Shown here: positions 1-8,187 of the stretch, in pieces
How positions within the stretch are numbered: position 1 is the stretch's first letter
Layout: every line of letters starts with the position of its first letter
The notes under the pieces: model-generated
Seen by the model: only the letters and a program-made list of their open reading frames with translations
Told to the model about the DNA's origin: nothing
The model's database searches: none
Position numbers and translations under genes: made by a program
Source: Pseudomonas putida S13.1.2
GTDB taxonomy: Bacteria > Pseudomonadota > Gammaproteobacteria > Pseudomonadales > Pseudomonadaceae
NCBI RefSeq assembly: GCF_000498395.2
Contig: NZ_CP010979.1
Location: 3,472,001-3,536,000 of the forward strand
DNA: 64,000 nt
Direction: 5' to 3'

Positions 1-68
1 TCGGCAAAGCTGCCCACCTCGGCACTGCGGATGAAGCATTCCAACGCGTTGAACGATTCCACGGCCAT
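1..68 (-). CDS. LysR-family regulator, N-terminal fragment (cut by window start)
   Basis: Read on the minus strand from the ATG at 68-66, the sequence encodes MAVESFNALECFIRSAEVGS followed by FA, then runs off the window. This is the typical opening of a LysR-type DNA-binding domain, where helix 1 begins 'L..F..v.e.gSFa.AA'. Only about 22 residues are visible, so the family call rests on this short match. The gene is divergent from the short-chain dehydrogenase that starts at 187, and a perfect dyad lies between them, which is the usual layout of a LysR regulator and its target. Confidence 0.65.
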   Translation of the reverse strand, partial: MAVESFNALECFIRSAEVGSFA

Positions 69-90
69 GATTAGCAACCAAAGGTTTACT

Positions 91-121
91 CTGCTGATAG
101 TGATTGCCATCTTATCAGCAG
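91..121. promoter_or_regulatory. Perfect dyad in divergent promoter, likely LysR operator
   Basis: CTGCTGATA (91-99) is repeated inverted as TATCAGCAG (113-121) with a 13-base spacer. It sits between the divergent LysR fragment (start 68) and the SDR gene (start 187). The inner part fits the T-N11-A type of LysR box. Binding by the neighbouring regulator is inferred. Confidence 0.5.
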
Positions 122-186
122 GTAATCAAGCGCCGATACTTTGCCCATCCAAGGCATTTCGGCCTGGCTTCCAGCAGGAGATCAGC

Positions 187-936
187 ATGTCCAAGCAACA
201 GTCACTCGAAGGCAAAGTGGCCCTGGTTCAGGGCGGTTCTCGCGGCATTGGCGCAGCCATCGTGCGGCGCCTGGCCCGCGAAGGTGCGCAGGTGGCCTTC
301 ACCTATGTCAGCTCCGCCGGCCCGGCAGAAGCACTGGCCCGCGAAATTACCGAAAACGGTGGTAAAGCCCTGGCACTGCGGGCCGACAGCGCCGACGCCG
401 CCGCCGTGCAACTGGCAGTGGATGACGCCGTGAAGGCCTTCGGCAGGCTGGATATCCTGGTTAATAACGCCGGCGTGCTGACGGTGGCACCGGTGAGCGA
501 ATTCGACCTGGCCGACTTCGACCGCATGCTGGCGGTGAACGTGCGCAGCGTGTTCGTCGCCAGCCAGGCCGCAGCACGCTACATGGGCCAGGGCGGGCGC
601 ATCATCAATATTGGCAGCACCAACGCCGAGCGCATGCCATTTGCTGGCGGTGCGCCTTATGCCATGAGCAAGTCGGCGCTGGTTGGCCTGACCCGTGGCA
701 TGGCCCGTGACCTGGGGCCACAGGGCATTACCGTGAACAACGTACAGCCAGGGCCGGTGGACACCGACATGAACCCCGCCAGTGGCGAATTCGCCGAGAG
801 CCTGATCCCGTTGATGGCGATTGGGCGGTATGGCGAGCCGGAAGAGATTGCCAGCTTTGTGGCTTACCTGGCGGGGCCGGAGGCGGGGTATATCACCGGG
901 GCAAGTCTGACCATTGATGGTGGGTTTGCAGCTTGA
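187..936 (+). CDS. Short-chain dehydrogenase/reductase (FabG-like)
   Basis: Encodes a 249-residue classical SDR, a cytosolic NAD(P)H-dependent oxidoreductase. The N-terminal cofactor motif reads GGSRGIG, NNAG follows at about residue 95, and the catalytic Tyr-Lys pair is in YAMSK near residue 158. The C-terminus TGASLTIDGG is typical of FabG-like members. The ATG at 187 is chosen because GGAG at 177-180 lies just upstream and because the family starts here. A longer open frame from 31 would add an unrelated N-terminus. The substrate cannot be read from sequence. Divergence from a LysR gene suggests an inducible catabolic or detoxifying role rather than fatty-acid synthesis. Confidence 0.85.
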   Translation: MSKQQSLEGKVALVQGGSRGIGAAIVRRLAREGAQVAFTYVSSAGPAEALAREITENGGKALALRADSADAAAVQLAVDDAVKAFGRLDILVNNAGVLTVAPVSEFDLADFDRMLAVNVRSVFVASQAAARYMGQGGRIINIGSTNAERMPFAGGAPYAMSKSALVGLTRGMARDLGPQGITVNNVQPGPVDTDMNPASGEFAESLIPLMAIGRYGEPEEIASFVAYLAGPEAGYITGASLTIDGGFAA

Positions 937-948
937 TTTGATGGGTTG

Positions 949-1057
949 CCTGTTCTGGCCCCATCGCCGGCAAGCCAGCTCCTACAGGATCACCACAGGC
1001 CTTGAACCTGTGGGGGTCCTGTAGGAGCTGGCTTGCCGGCGATGGGGCCAGAACAGG
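949..1057. repeat. Paired inverted REP element (GCCGGCAAGCCAGC type)
   Basis: Two near-perfect inverted arms (949-990 and 1017-1057) are separated by about 26 bases. Each carries the core TCGCCGGCAAGCCAGCTCC or its complement. The element lies between the convergent SDR and LysR genes, a usual REP position, and may act as a bidirectional transcript end. Confidence 0.85.
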
Positions 1058-1058
1058 C

Positions 1059-1940
1059 TCAATCATTGCAGCCCAGATGCTGCTCCATCACCTCCAGAAA
1101 CGCCCGGGCAGCCGGCGTCGGGCTGGAGGACCACACGGCATACAGGTGCCGCACCGGCGCATCCACCAACCGCGCCACCGCCACACCGTCGATGCCCTGG
1201 GCCACCCGTTCCGGCACCAGGCCCACCGCCATGCCCCGCTGTACAAACTTTTCCACCAGGCGCACATGCCCGATCTCGAACTGCACCTTGTGCTGCAAAC
1301 CCGCTGCCTGAAACGCCTCATCGGTCTGGCGCCGCGCCCCGGTGCCTTCGGGGAAGTCCACCAGCACTTCACCCGCCAGGTCGGCCAGCGCCAGCTGCCC
1401 GCGGCCGGCCAGCCGGTGATCAACCGGCAACAACGCCACCAGTTCTTCCCTGGCCAGCAAACGATGCTGCACACCCTGCACCACCTCGCCCTGCCACAGG
1501 CCAATGAAGCCAACGTCCAGGCGCCGCTCGACCACATCGGCAACCAGCAATTCGCTCTTGGCGGTGATCCAGCGCACATCCACATCGGGGAATCGACCGT
1601 GGAACACTGCCAGCAGGTCGACCAGGTCCAGCGCCGTGAGCGAGCTGATTTCACCAATCGCCAGCCGCCCGCGCACCTGCCCGCAGGCCGCGGCCACATC
1701 ATCGGCAATGCGCCGGGCAGCCTCCACCGCCGGCCGCGCGCTAAGTACAAAGGCCTCGCCGGCAGGCGTCAGGCGCACCCGCCGCGAACTACGTTCGAAC
1801 AGGCTTACGCCCAGTTGCGCTTCCAGCCGCGCCACCTGGTGGCTGAGCGCCGACTGCACCACATGGCAACGCTCCGCCGCACGGGTAAAACTGCCGGTAT
1901 CGGCCACGGCGAGGGCGTACTCAAGCTGCTTGAGGTTCAT
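1059..1940 (-). CDS. LysR-family transcriptional regulator
   Basis: Encodes 293 residues with an N-terminal winged helix-turn-helix (MNLKQLEYALAVADTGSFTR, then AAERCHVVQSALSHQVARLE, residues 1-60) and a LysR substrate-binding domain from about residue 90. The ATG at 1940 is chosen because LysR proteins begin at this point; an in-frame ATG at 1958 would add six residues and lacks a ribosome-binding site. It is divergent from an MFS transporter gene at 2047 and probably controls it. The inducer is unknown. Confidence 0.88.
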   Translation of the reverse strand: MNLKQLEYALAVADTGSFTRAAERCHVVQSALSHQVARLEAQLGVSLFERSSRRVRLTPAGEAFVLSARPAVEAARRIADDVAAACGQVRGRLAIGEISSLTALDLVDLLAVFHGRFPDVDVRWITAKSELLVADVVERRLDVGFIGLWQGEVVQGVQHRLLAREELVALLPVDHRLAGRGQLALADLAGEVLVDFPEGTGARRQTDEAFQAAGLQHKVQFEIGHVRLVEKFVQRGMAVGLVPERVAQGIDGVAVARLVDAPVRHLYAVWSSSPTPAARAFLEVMEQHLGCND

Positions 1941-1952
1941 CGATCTATCTGC

Positions 1953-1974
1953 TTTCAAGATGGATAAGTTGAAA
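1953..1974. promoter_or_regulatory. Inverted repeat TTTCAA-N10-TTGAAA, candidate LysR site
   Basis: TTTCAA at 1953-1958 and TTGAAA at 1969-1974 form a dyad just upstream of the LysR start codon, in the 106-base gap to the divergent MFS gene. The position suits autoregulation and divergent activation by the adjacent LysR protein. This is inferred from context only. Confidence 0.4.
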
Positions 1975-2046
1975 ACTATACATTGGCGTCATGCCTGACA
2001 CTTCTTGATAATTCCCCCACTTACTACTGCCCGCCACGAGAACCCC

Positions 2047-3234
2047 ATGAACGCCCCCACTCTCAGCCGCGCCATGATCCTGCTGATGGCTACCGCCACC
2101 GGCCTGGCCGTGGCCAGCAACTACTACGCCCAACCGCTGCTGCACAGCATCGCCCAGCAGTTCGGGCTGAGCACTGCCAGCGCCGGCAGCATCGTCATCG
2201 CCGCGCAGCTCAGCTATGGCGCCGGCCTGTTGTTGCTGGCGCCACTGGGTGACCTGTTCGAACAGCGCCGGCTGATCACCGTGATGACTGCCATTGCCAC
2301 CTTGGGCCTGGTCATCAGTGCGTGCGCGCCGAGCCTGCCCTGGCTGCTCCTGGGCACGGCGCTGACCGGGCTGTTTTCGGTAGTGGCGCAGATCCTGGTG
2401 CCCATGGCCGCGACCCTCAGCGAGCCACATCAGCGTGGGCGCGCAGTCGGCACGCTGATGAGCGGCTTGCTGCTGGGCATCCTGCTGGCACGGACGGCTG
2501 CTGGTTTCATGGCCGAACTGGGCGGCTGGCGCAGCATCTATGTGCTAGCCGCTGTGCTGATGGCGATCACTGCCGTGGCGCTGTACCGCAGCCTGCCGCA
2601 GCACCACAGCCATGCCGGGCTGAAATACCCGGCGCTGATCGGCTCGGTGTTCCGCCTGTTTATTGAAGAACCGGTGCTGCGCCTGCGCTCGCTGCTCGGC
2701 CTGCTGTCGTTCAGCTTGTTCGCCCTGTTCTGGACGCCCCTGGCGTTCCTGCTGAGCAACGGGCCATACCACTATTCGGATGCGGTGATTGGCCTGTTCG
2801 GCCTGGCCGGTGCAGCCGGTGCGTTGTCGGCCAACTGGGCCGGGCGGCTGGCCGACCGCGGCAAGGGCGCCCTGGGCACCACCGTGGGCCTGGTGGTGTT
2901 GCTGCTGTCGTGGGTACCGCTGGGCTTTGCCCAGCAGTCGTTGCTGGCGCTGCTGCTGGGCGTGCTGATGCTTGACCTGGCGGTGCAGCTGGTGCACGTC
3001 AGCAACCAGAACGCGGTGATTGCCCTGCGCCCCGAGGCACGCACGCGGCTGAACGCCGGGTACATCACCTGCTACTTCATTGGCGGGGCGCTGGGGTCGT
3101 TGCTGGGCACGCAGTTGTTCCAGCACCAGGGCTGGATGGGCATTGTGGTGGCGGGCCTGGTGATTGGCGGGCTGGCGTTGCTGGTGTGGGGCCTGGCCGA
3201 GCGTAAGCGCAAGACCACCTTGCAGGTGGCCTGA
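2047..3234 (+). CDS. MFS transporter (DHA1-type drug or metabolite efflux)
   Basis: A 395-residue inner-membrane protein with about 12 hydrophobic segments and the usual major-facilitator layout. The loop 2-3 motif appears as GDLFEQRRL, and the N-terminus GLAVASNYYAQPLL is characteristic of the YnfM/AraJ-like group with a conserved NYYAQPLL after TM1. The start ATG at 2047 has an ACGAG-type site upstream; an earlier in-frame start at 2005 lacks one. It probably exports a small molecule by proton antiport. The divergent LysR gene is its likely regulator. The substrate is unknown. Confidence 0.85.
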   Translation: MNAPTLSRAMILLMATATGLAVASNYYAQPLLHSIAQQFGLSTASAGSIVIAAQLSYGAGLLLLAPLGDLFEQRRLITVMTAIATLGLVISACAPSLPWLLLGTALTGLFSVVAQILVPMAATLSEPHQRGRAVGTLMSGLLLGILLARTAAGFMAELGGWRSIYVLAAVLMAITAVALYRSLPQHHSHAGLKYPALIGSVFRLFIEEPVLRLRSLLGLLSFSLFALFWTPLAFLLSNGPYHYSDAVIGLFGLAGAAGALSANWAGRLADRGKGALGTTVGLVVLLLSWVPLGFAQQSLLALLLGVLMLDLAVQLVHVSNQNAVIALRPEARTRLNAGYITCYFIGGALGSLLGTQLFQHQGWMGIVVAGLVIGGLALLVWGLAERKRKTTLQVA

Positions 3235-3245
3235 AAGATTCTTGC

Positions 3246-3340
3246 TGGCCTCTTCGCGGGCACGCCCGCTCCCACCGGTGCATCACAAGCCTCAGGGCAG
3301 TGACAAGCCTGTGGGAGCGGGCGTGCCCGCGAAGAGGCCA
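3246..3340. repeat. Paired inverted REP element (GCGGGC..GCCCGC type)
   Basis: Arms at 3246-3275 and 3311-3340 are inverted copies around the core TTCGCGGGCACGCCCGC and are separated by 35 bases. They lie between the MFS gene and the small gene at 3454. Confidence 0.85.
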
Positions 3341-3453
3341 TTAGCCACGGCGACAATGCACCGCACTACCCTCCGTCGCATGGTCGTTGACTTGCCTGCC
3401 CGTGCAGCGCTCATTAGGCGCTGGTCAATGCCCTTTCCCGACAGGACGACGTT

Positions 3454-3834
3454 ATGACAAGACTCACGGTGCAATCCGGCGATTTCTTGCAAGGTGAAGG
3501 CGAGTATCGCAACGGATCGCTCACACTCAAGACCCCGCGCAGCCCCTCCCCGGGTGAGCGGATTTCCCTGGCCCGCATCAGCGACCTCAGGCTGGCCAGC
3601 CTCGAAACCAACCGCAGCCTGGGCAGCGCCCTGGGCTGGGGCGTGGCCGGGGCCCTGGTAGCCGGGCCGGTGGGGCTGCTTGCCGGGCTGTGGCTGGGCG
3701 GCAAGGAGCAAGAAGCCACCTTCCTGGCCACCTTCAAGGATGGCCGCAAGCTCATGGCCATTACCGACGGCAAAACCTGGTCGAAGATCGATGACAGCTG
3801 GCGCCAGCACAAGCGCCCCGCCAACCAGGGCTGA
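3454..3834 (+). CDS. Small conserved protein with glycine-rich membrane segment
   Basis: Encodes 126 residues. Residues 1-50 look like a soluble beta-rich domain. A glycine/alanine/valine-rich hydrophobic stretch follows (about 56-80, LGWGVAGALVAGPVGLLAGL), and then a charged C-terminal part. It may be membrane-attached through the glycine-rich segment. No named family was recognised with confidence. It appears to be a single-gene unit, because a REP pair lies upstream and an intrinsic terminator at 3865 lies directly downstream. Confidence 0.7.
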   Translation: MTRLTVQSGDFLQGEGEYRNGSLTLKTPRSPSPGERISLARISDLRLASLETNRSLGSALGWGVAGALVAGPVGLLAGLWLGGKEQEATFLATFKDGRKLMAITDGKTWSKIDDSWRQHKRPANQG

Positions 3835-3864
3835 ATATCGCGGGGCCTGGATCGTTTTATGCTG

Positions 3865-3893
3865 AAGGCGGCTGCTAAGATGCCGCCTTTTTC
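3865..3893 (+). terminator. Rho-independent terminator
   Basis: AAGGCGGC (3865-3872) pairs with GCCGCCTT (3882-3889) around a 9-base loop and runs into TTTTTC. It ends the transcript of the small gene at 3454-3834. Confidence 0.8.
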
Positions 3894-3897
3894 ATGG

Positions 3898-4007
3898 CCT
3901 GTGCCGGCCTCTTCGCGGGTAAACCCGCTCCCACAGGAAAATCACCGCCCTAGGGTTCTGTGATAACCCTGTGGGAGCGGGTTTACCCGCGAAGAGGCCC
4001 GCACAGG
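3898..4007. repeat. Paired inverted REP element (GCGGGTAAACCCGC type)
   Basis: Arms at 3898-3937 and 3968-4007 are almost perfect inverted copies of about 40 bases, separated by 30 bases. They end only 22 bases before the TonB-dependent receptor start. Confidence 0.88.
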
Positions 4008-4029
4008 TATGCCCATCCAGGAGCCCCGC

Positions 4030-6162
4030 ATGCCCCCGTGTCACCCCCGCCTGCCCCTGAGCCTGCTCAGCCTGGGCCTGGCCCTGCATTGCCCCCATGT
4101 GCTCGCCGAAGACAGCGTGGTGCTGGCCCCGTTGCAGGTGTCCGACACCTATGCCAATGACGGCTACCAGGCTCGCCAGGCAGCGGTGGGCAGCTTCCAG
4201 CCGGCGCCCCTGCTCGATACCCCTGCCGCCATCAGCGTGTTCAGCCAGCAACTGCTGGAAGACCGCCAGGTGCGCAAGCTCAGCGAAGTGTTGCAAAGCG
4301 ATGCCTCGGTTGGCGAAAGCTATGCCCCCATCGGCTACTACGAAAACTTCAACGTGCGGGGCTTCGAGCTGAATGCCGCCAGCAGCTACCGCATCAACGG
4401 CCAGACCATCGCTGGCGAGCAGAACGTGGCCCTGGAGAACAAGCAGCAGGTAGAGCTGCTAAAGGGGTTGTCGGGGCTGCAAAGCGGTGTGTCGGAGCCG
4501 GGCGGCCTGATCAACTACGTAACCAAACGCGCCGAGGATGTGCGCAGCGTGACGGTGTCGACCAACGAACAGGGCGAACGCTACCTGGCCACCGACCTGG
4601 GTGGCTGGTTCGGCAGCGAAAAACAGTTCGGCCTGCGCGCCAACCTCGCCCATGAAGACATCCGCTCCTACGTCGACCACGCAGATGGCAAACGCGACTT
4701 CGCTTCGCTGGCCTTCGACTGGCAGATCAGCCCGGATGCCACCCTGCAGCTGGATGCCGAATACCAGCACCGCGAGCAGCGCTCGGTGCCGGGTTATCAA
4801 CTGCTAGGTGGTACCGAAGTGCCCCACGGCATCGACCCGGACGACCGCCTGGCTTACCAGGATTGGGCAAAGCCTGTGCAAAACGACTCGCTGAACCTGG
4901 GCGGGCGCTTCGAGTACCGCTTCAACGAGGCCTGGACCGGCACCTTGAGTGCCTCGCTCAGCAAGGTGGTGATCGACGATTACAGCGCGTTTGCCTGGGG
5001 TTCGAGCGAAGGCGCCTTCTTTGGCAGCAATGGCGATTACGACATCTACGACTTCCGCAGCCCCGACGACACCCGCCGCACCGATGAGGCCCAGGCCATG
5101 CTCAACGGGCACTTCGATGCGCTGGGCGTGGGGCATGAGCTGACCGTGGGTACCAGTGCGCAGCGGCGCACGCTGGATCAGCGCCCGTACTACAACGAGT
5201 GGCTTGGCACCGGCAACATCTACACCGGGGCCCCTGCCCTCGACCCGTCCGACAAACCCGTCGGCGCCAGCGAACGCCGACTGGACAGCCGTCAGTACGG
5301 CGTATTCATCAGCGACCGCATCAGTTTCAACGAGCAATGGCAGACCGTGCTGGGCGCCCGTGAAGTGCGCCTGGATGAAAAGACCTGGGACGAAAATGGT
5401 GTTGCCGGGCGCCATACCCGTCAATACCAGTTGCTGCCCAATGCTGCGCTTATCTACAAGCCGCAGCCAGACACCACGGTATACGCCAGCTACGCCAAGG
5501 GCCTGTCTGCCGGCGGCACGGCCCCCTGGTTTGCCAGCAACGCCGCCGAAATCCTCGCGCCCACCACCTCACACCAACTGGAGCTGGGCCTCAAGCACGA
5601 CTGGCAAGGCTTGAGCTTCAGCGCTGCGCTGTTCCAGATCCGCCAGGCCTACCAGTACGCACGCCCGGACGGTGCTGGCAATTTCACCTACGTGCAGCAA
5701 GGCCAGCAGAAAAACACCGGCCTGGAGCTGGGCGCCAGCGGCTGGGTGAGCCAGAACCTGCAAGTGCAGGCCAGCGCCGCAGCCATTCGTGCGCGGGTGC
5801 AAAACAGCGGTACCGAGGCCTACGAAGGACACCAGGCGATCAACGTGCCCAAGTTGCGGGCGGCGCTGCAGGCGCAATACACCCTTCCGGTACCGGGCTT
5901 GGCACTGCTGGGCGGGGCGCGGTACAGCGCCAGCAAGTATGCGAGCCAGGCGGGGAACGTGGAGGTTGGCGGGTATACCGTGTTCGATGTGGGTAGCCGG
6001 TATCAGACGCGCATTGGCGGGTATGACACGGTGCTGCGCCTGACCGTGGATAACGTGTTCGACAAACGCTACTGGCGGGATGTGGGGGATTACCTGGGGG
6101 ATAACTACCTGTTCCAGGGGGCACCGCGTACCGCTCGGCTTTCGGCTTCGGTCAACTTTTGA
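4030..6162 (+). CDS. TonB-dependent siderophore receptor
   Basis: A 710-residue outer-membrane receptor. A signal peptide ends near residue 26 (VLA-ED). A plug domain follows (about 50-170, with TPAAISVFSQQLLEDRQV and VRGF), then a 22-strand-type barrel ending in the aromatic C-terminus SASVNF. No N-terminal STN signalling domain is present, so it should not drive its own sigma/anti-sigma pair. The ATG at 4030 is preceded by AGGAG at 4019-4023; the in-frame ATG seven codons earlier lies on the edge of the REP element. The length and plug are typical of ferric-siderophore receptors such as FhuA/FpvA relatives. The ligand is unknown, and no Fur box was found upstream. Confidence 0.9.
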   Translation: MPPCHPRLPLSLLSLGLALHCPHVLAEDSVVLAPLQVSDTYANDGYQARQAAVGSFQPAPLLDTPAAISVFSQQLLEDRQVRKLSEVLQSDASVGESYAPIGYYENFNVRGFELNAASSYRINGQTIAGEQNVALENKQQVELLKGLSGLQSGVSEPGGLINYVTKRAEDVRSVTVSTNEQGERYLATDLGGWFGSEKQFGLRANLAHEDIRSYVDHADGKRDFASLAFDWQISPDATLQLDAEYQHREQRSVPGYQLLGGTEVPHGIDPDDRLAYQDWAKPVQNDSLNLGGRFEYRFNEAWTGTLSASLSKVVIDDYSAFAWGSSEGAFFGSNGDYDIYDFRSPDDTRRTDEAQAMLNGHFDALGVGHELTVGTSAQRRTLDQRPYYNEWLGTGNIYTGAPALDPSDKPVGASERRLDSRQYGVFISDRISFNEQWQTVLGAREVRLDEKTWDENGVAGRHTRQYQLLPNAALIYKPQPDTTVYASYAKGLSAGGTAPWFASNAAEILAPTTSHQLELGLKHDWQGLSFSAALFQIRQAYQYARPDGAGNFTYVQQGQQKNTGLELGASGWVSQNLQVQASAAAIRARVQNSGTEAYEGHQAINVPKLRAALQAQYTLPVPGLALLGGARYSASKYASQAGNVEVGGYTVFDVGSRYQTRIGGYDTVLRLTVDNVFDKRYWRDVGDYLGDNYLFQGAPRTARLSASVNF

Positions 6163-6167
6163 AATCT

Positions 6168-6190
6168 TGGGGCTGCAAAGCAGCCCCAAC
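6168..6190 (+). terminator. Hairpin after receptor gene
   Basis: TTGGGGCTGC and GCAGCCCCAA form a 10-bp stem with an AAA loop immediately after the receptor stop. No T-run follows on the plus strand, so its efficiency is uncertain. Confidence 0.5.
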
Positions 6191-6195
6191 AGCCC

Positions 6196-6233
6196 AAAAA
6201 CAAAAAGCCCCCGGGCTTTTCAGCGCGGGGGCT
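6196..6233 (-). terminator. Rho-independent terminator of tRNA-Ser
   Basis: On the minus strand a GC-rich stem (AGCCCCCG-type arms at 6227-6233 and 6206-6212) is followed by TTTTTG and TTTTT. It lies just downstream of the tRNA, as expected for its transcript end. Confidence 0.75.
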
Positions 6234-6245
6234 CTTCGTAGAATG

Positions 6246-6335
6246 TGGCGGTGAAGAAGGGATTTGAACCCTTGATACGATTTCTCGTATACACACTTTC
6301 CAGGCGTGCTCCTTCGACCACTCGGACACTTCACC
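6246..6335 (-). tRNA. tRNA-Ser (anticodon GGA)
   Basis: Read on the minus strand from 6335, the sequence starts GGTGAAG and ends CTTCACC-G-CCA, giving a 7-bp acceptor stem and an encoded CCA. The 90-base length with a long variable arm (TATACGAGAAATCGTAT) is diagnostic of a class II tRNA. The anticodon loop CTGGAAA contains GGA, which reads UCC and UCU serine codons. The T-loop GGTTCAAATCC is intact. Confidence 0.97.
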
Positions 6336-6449
6336 GTTTCTCTTCAAGCCTTGCGGCCCGTCGAGGTGCGCTAATTTAGTGAAAGACATTCCCTTTGGCA
6401 AGCACTTTTTTCAAATTTTTCATGTATTTGCATTTGCGCCGCGTTGAGC

Positions 6450-6467
6450 GCTGACCGACCAGTCAGC
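6450..6467. promoter_or_regulatory. Dyad GCTGAC-N6-GTCAGC, TetR-like operator candidate
   Basis: A perfect 6-bp inverted repeat with 6-base spacer (GACCGACCAGTC inside) lies about 67 bases before the crotonase start. Palindromes of the GACCGACC/GGTCGGTC kind are typical TetR-family targets. No TetR gene is adjacent in this window, so the regulator is unknown. Confidence 0.35.
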
Positions 6468-6533
6468 CTTGCTGCTTTACCTGGCCTCTGGCGCTGGGTA
6501 ACGTCATCGCCACGCCAACAAAAGGACTCTGCC

Positions 6534-7223
6534 ATGAGCGAGCTGATTACCTACCACGCCGAAGACGGCATCGCCACCCTGACCCTGAACAACGGCAAGG
6601 TCAACGCCATCTCGCCAGACGTCATCACCGCCTTCAACGCCGCGCTCGACCGCGCGACCGAAGCGCGTGCAGTGGTGATCATCACCGGGCAGCCAGGCAT
6701 CCTGTCGGGGGGTTACGACCTCAAGGTAATGACCAGCGGCCCGAAAGAGGCCATCAGCCTGGTCACCGCCGGCTCCACCCTCGCCCGCCGCCTGCTGTCG
6801 CACCCGTTCCCGGTGGTGGTCGCCTGCCCGGGCAATGCTGTGGCCAAAGGCGCCTTCCTGCTGCTGTCGGCCGATTACCGCATTGGCGTCGAAGGGCCGT
6901 ACAAGGTGTGCCTGAACGAAGTGCAGATCGGCATGACCATGCACCATGCCGGTATCGAACTGGCCCGCGACCGCCTGCGCCGCTCAGCTTTCCACCGCTC
7001 GGTGATCAATGCCGAAGTGTTCGACCCGCACGCGGCGGTTGATGCCGGCTTCCTCGACAAGGTGGTGCCGGCCGAGCAGCTGCAAGAAGCGGCACTGACA
7101 GCGGCGCGTGAATTGAAGAAGCTGAACATGCTGGCGCACAAGAACACCAAGCTGAAAGTGCGCAAAGGCCTGCTGGAGGCGCTGGACAAGGCGATCGAGC
7201 TGGACCAGCACCATATGGGCTAG
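6534..7223 (+). CDS. Enoyl-CoA hydratase/isomerase-family (crotonase) protein
   Basis: A 229-residue crotonase-fold enzyme, somewhat shorter than the usual 255-260. The oxyanion-hole segments are visible as GILSGGYDLK (about residue 57) and PGNAVAKGAF (about residue 99), and an acidic residue lies at the usual catalytic region in LNEVQIG. The C-terminal helix that usually packs on the trimer is short. The ATG at 6534 has AAAGGA at 6520-6525. It is expected to act on an acyl-CoA in the cytosol; the exact substrate is not readable. Confidence 0.85.
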   Translation: MSELITYHAEDGIATLTLNNGKVNAISPDVITAFNAALDRATEARAVVIITGQPGILSGGYDLKVMTSGPKEAISLVTAGSTLARRLLSHPFPVVVACPGNAVAKGAFLLLSADYRIGVEGPYKVCLNEVQIGMTMHHAGIELARDRLRRSAFHRSVINAEVFDPHAAVDAGFLDKVVPAEQLQEAALTAARELKKLNMLAHKNTKLKVRKGLLEALDKAIELDQHHMG

Positions 7224-7235
7224 GCGCACCGGCCT

Positions 7236-7324
7236 CTGTGGGAGCGGGCTTGCCCCGCGAAGCAGGCAACGCGGTGTATGGCACCGGCTTTGCCGGTGTT
7301 CGCGGGGCAAGCCCGCTCCCACAG
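7236..7324. repeat. Paired inverted REP element (GGGCTTGCCCCGCGA type)
   Basis: CTGTGGGAGCGGGCTTGCCC and on to CGCGA (7236-7260) is repeated inverted at 7300-7324. The inner region also contains a GGCACCGGC..GCCGGTG hairpin. Confidence 0.85.
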
Positions 7325-7404
7325 CCAGGTAAGCACAGCAGCAAGGTTTGCCCGAACCAGTGCACATCCGTACACTCCGGCGACCGTCTGGTGTGAGTCG
7401 TACC

Positions 7405-8118
7405 ATGCTTTATTCCTTGCGCATGCTTCTGCTGGCGCTGCATTTCCTTGTGGTTGGCGTCGTGGGCCTGGTCATTGGCCTGTGCCGCCCTTTCAACCCC
7501 GACAACAGCCGGGTATTCGCCCACCTCTACAGCCGGCCGGCTACCTGGCTGATGCGTATCAAGGTCAAGGCCGAGGTCGGCCCGCTATGGGACCAGCCCC
7601 CCGGTTGCGTGATCATCGCCAACCACCAATCCAACTTCGACCTGTTCGTGGTGGGCCAGGTAGTGCCACAGCGCACCGTGGCCATCGGCAAGAAAAGCCT
7701 GGGCTGGGTGCCGCTGTTCGGCCAGCTGTTCTGGCTGGGCGGCAACGTGCTGATCGACCGCAAGAACAGCTACCAGGCACGCAAGGCGCTGCAGAAAACC
7801 ACCCGCGTGCTGCAGGACGACACCTCGATCTGGGTGTTCCCCGAAGGCACACGTAACCCTGGCGAAGACTTGCTGGCATTCAAGAAAGGCGCGTTCCACA
7901 TGGCCATCGAGGCGGGTGTGCCGATTGTGCCGGTGTGCGTCAGCCGCTACGCCAGGCGCATGGGCCTGAACAGCTGGCGCCAGCGCACGGTGGTGGTGCG
8001 CTCGCTGCCCCCCATTGCCACCACCGGCATGACCCAAAGGGACATCCCGACGCTGATCGAGCAGTGCCGGATGCAGATGCAGCAATGCATCGACCGCATG
8101 GAACACGAGCTGGCCTGA
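7405..8118 (+). CDS. 1-acyl-sn-glycerol-3-phosphate acyltransferase family (PlsC)
   Basis: A 237-residue membrane-associated acyltransferase for phosphatidic-acid synthesis. The N-terminus is a hydrophobic helix (about residues 5-26). The catalytic H-x4-D motif appears as NHQSNFD (about residue 73) and the phosphate-binding block as FPEGTRN (about residue 150). The ATG at 7405 follows GTGAG and starts directly before the membrane helix, as in family members. It is followed at a 69-base distance by a CorA-type gene on the same strand. Confidence 0.9.
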   Translation: MLYSLRMLLLALHFLVVGVVGLVIGLCRPFNPDNSRVFAHLYSRPATWLMRIKVKAEVGPLWDQPPGCVIIANHQSNFDLFVVGQVVPQRTVAIGKKSLGWVPLFGQLFWLGGNVLIDRKNSYQARKALQKTTRVLQDDTSIWVFPEGTRNPGEDLLAFKKGAFHMAIEAGVPIVPVCVSRYARRMGLNSWRQRTVVVRSLPPIATTGMTQRDIPTLIEQCRMQMQQCIDRMEHELA

Positions 8119-8187
8119 AGCGGGTTGCTCTTGGGCCGGGTACGGCCCAAGCTGTACCCCGTGTTCAACCGGAATAAGCGGGCAACC

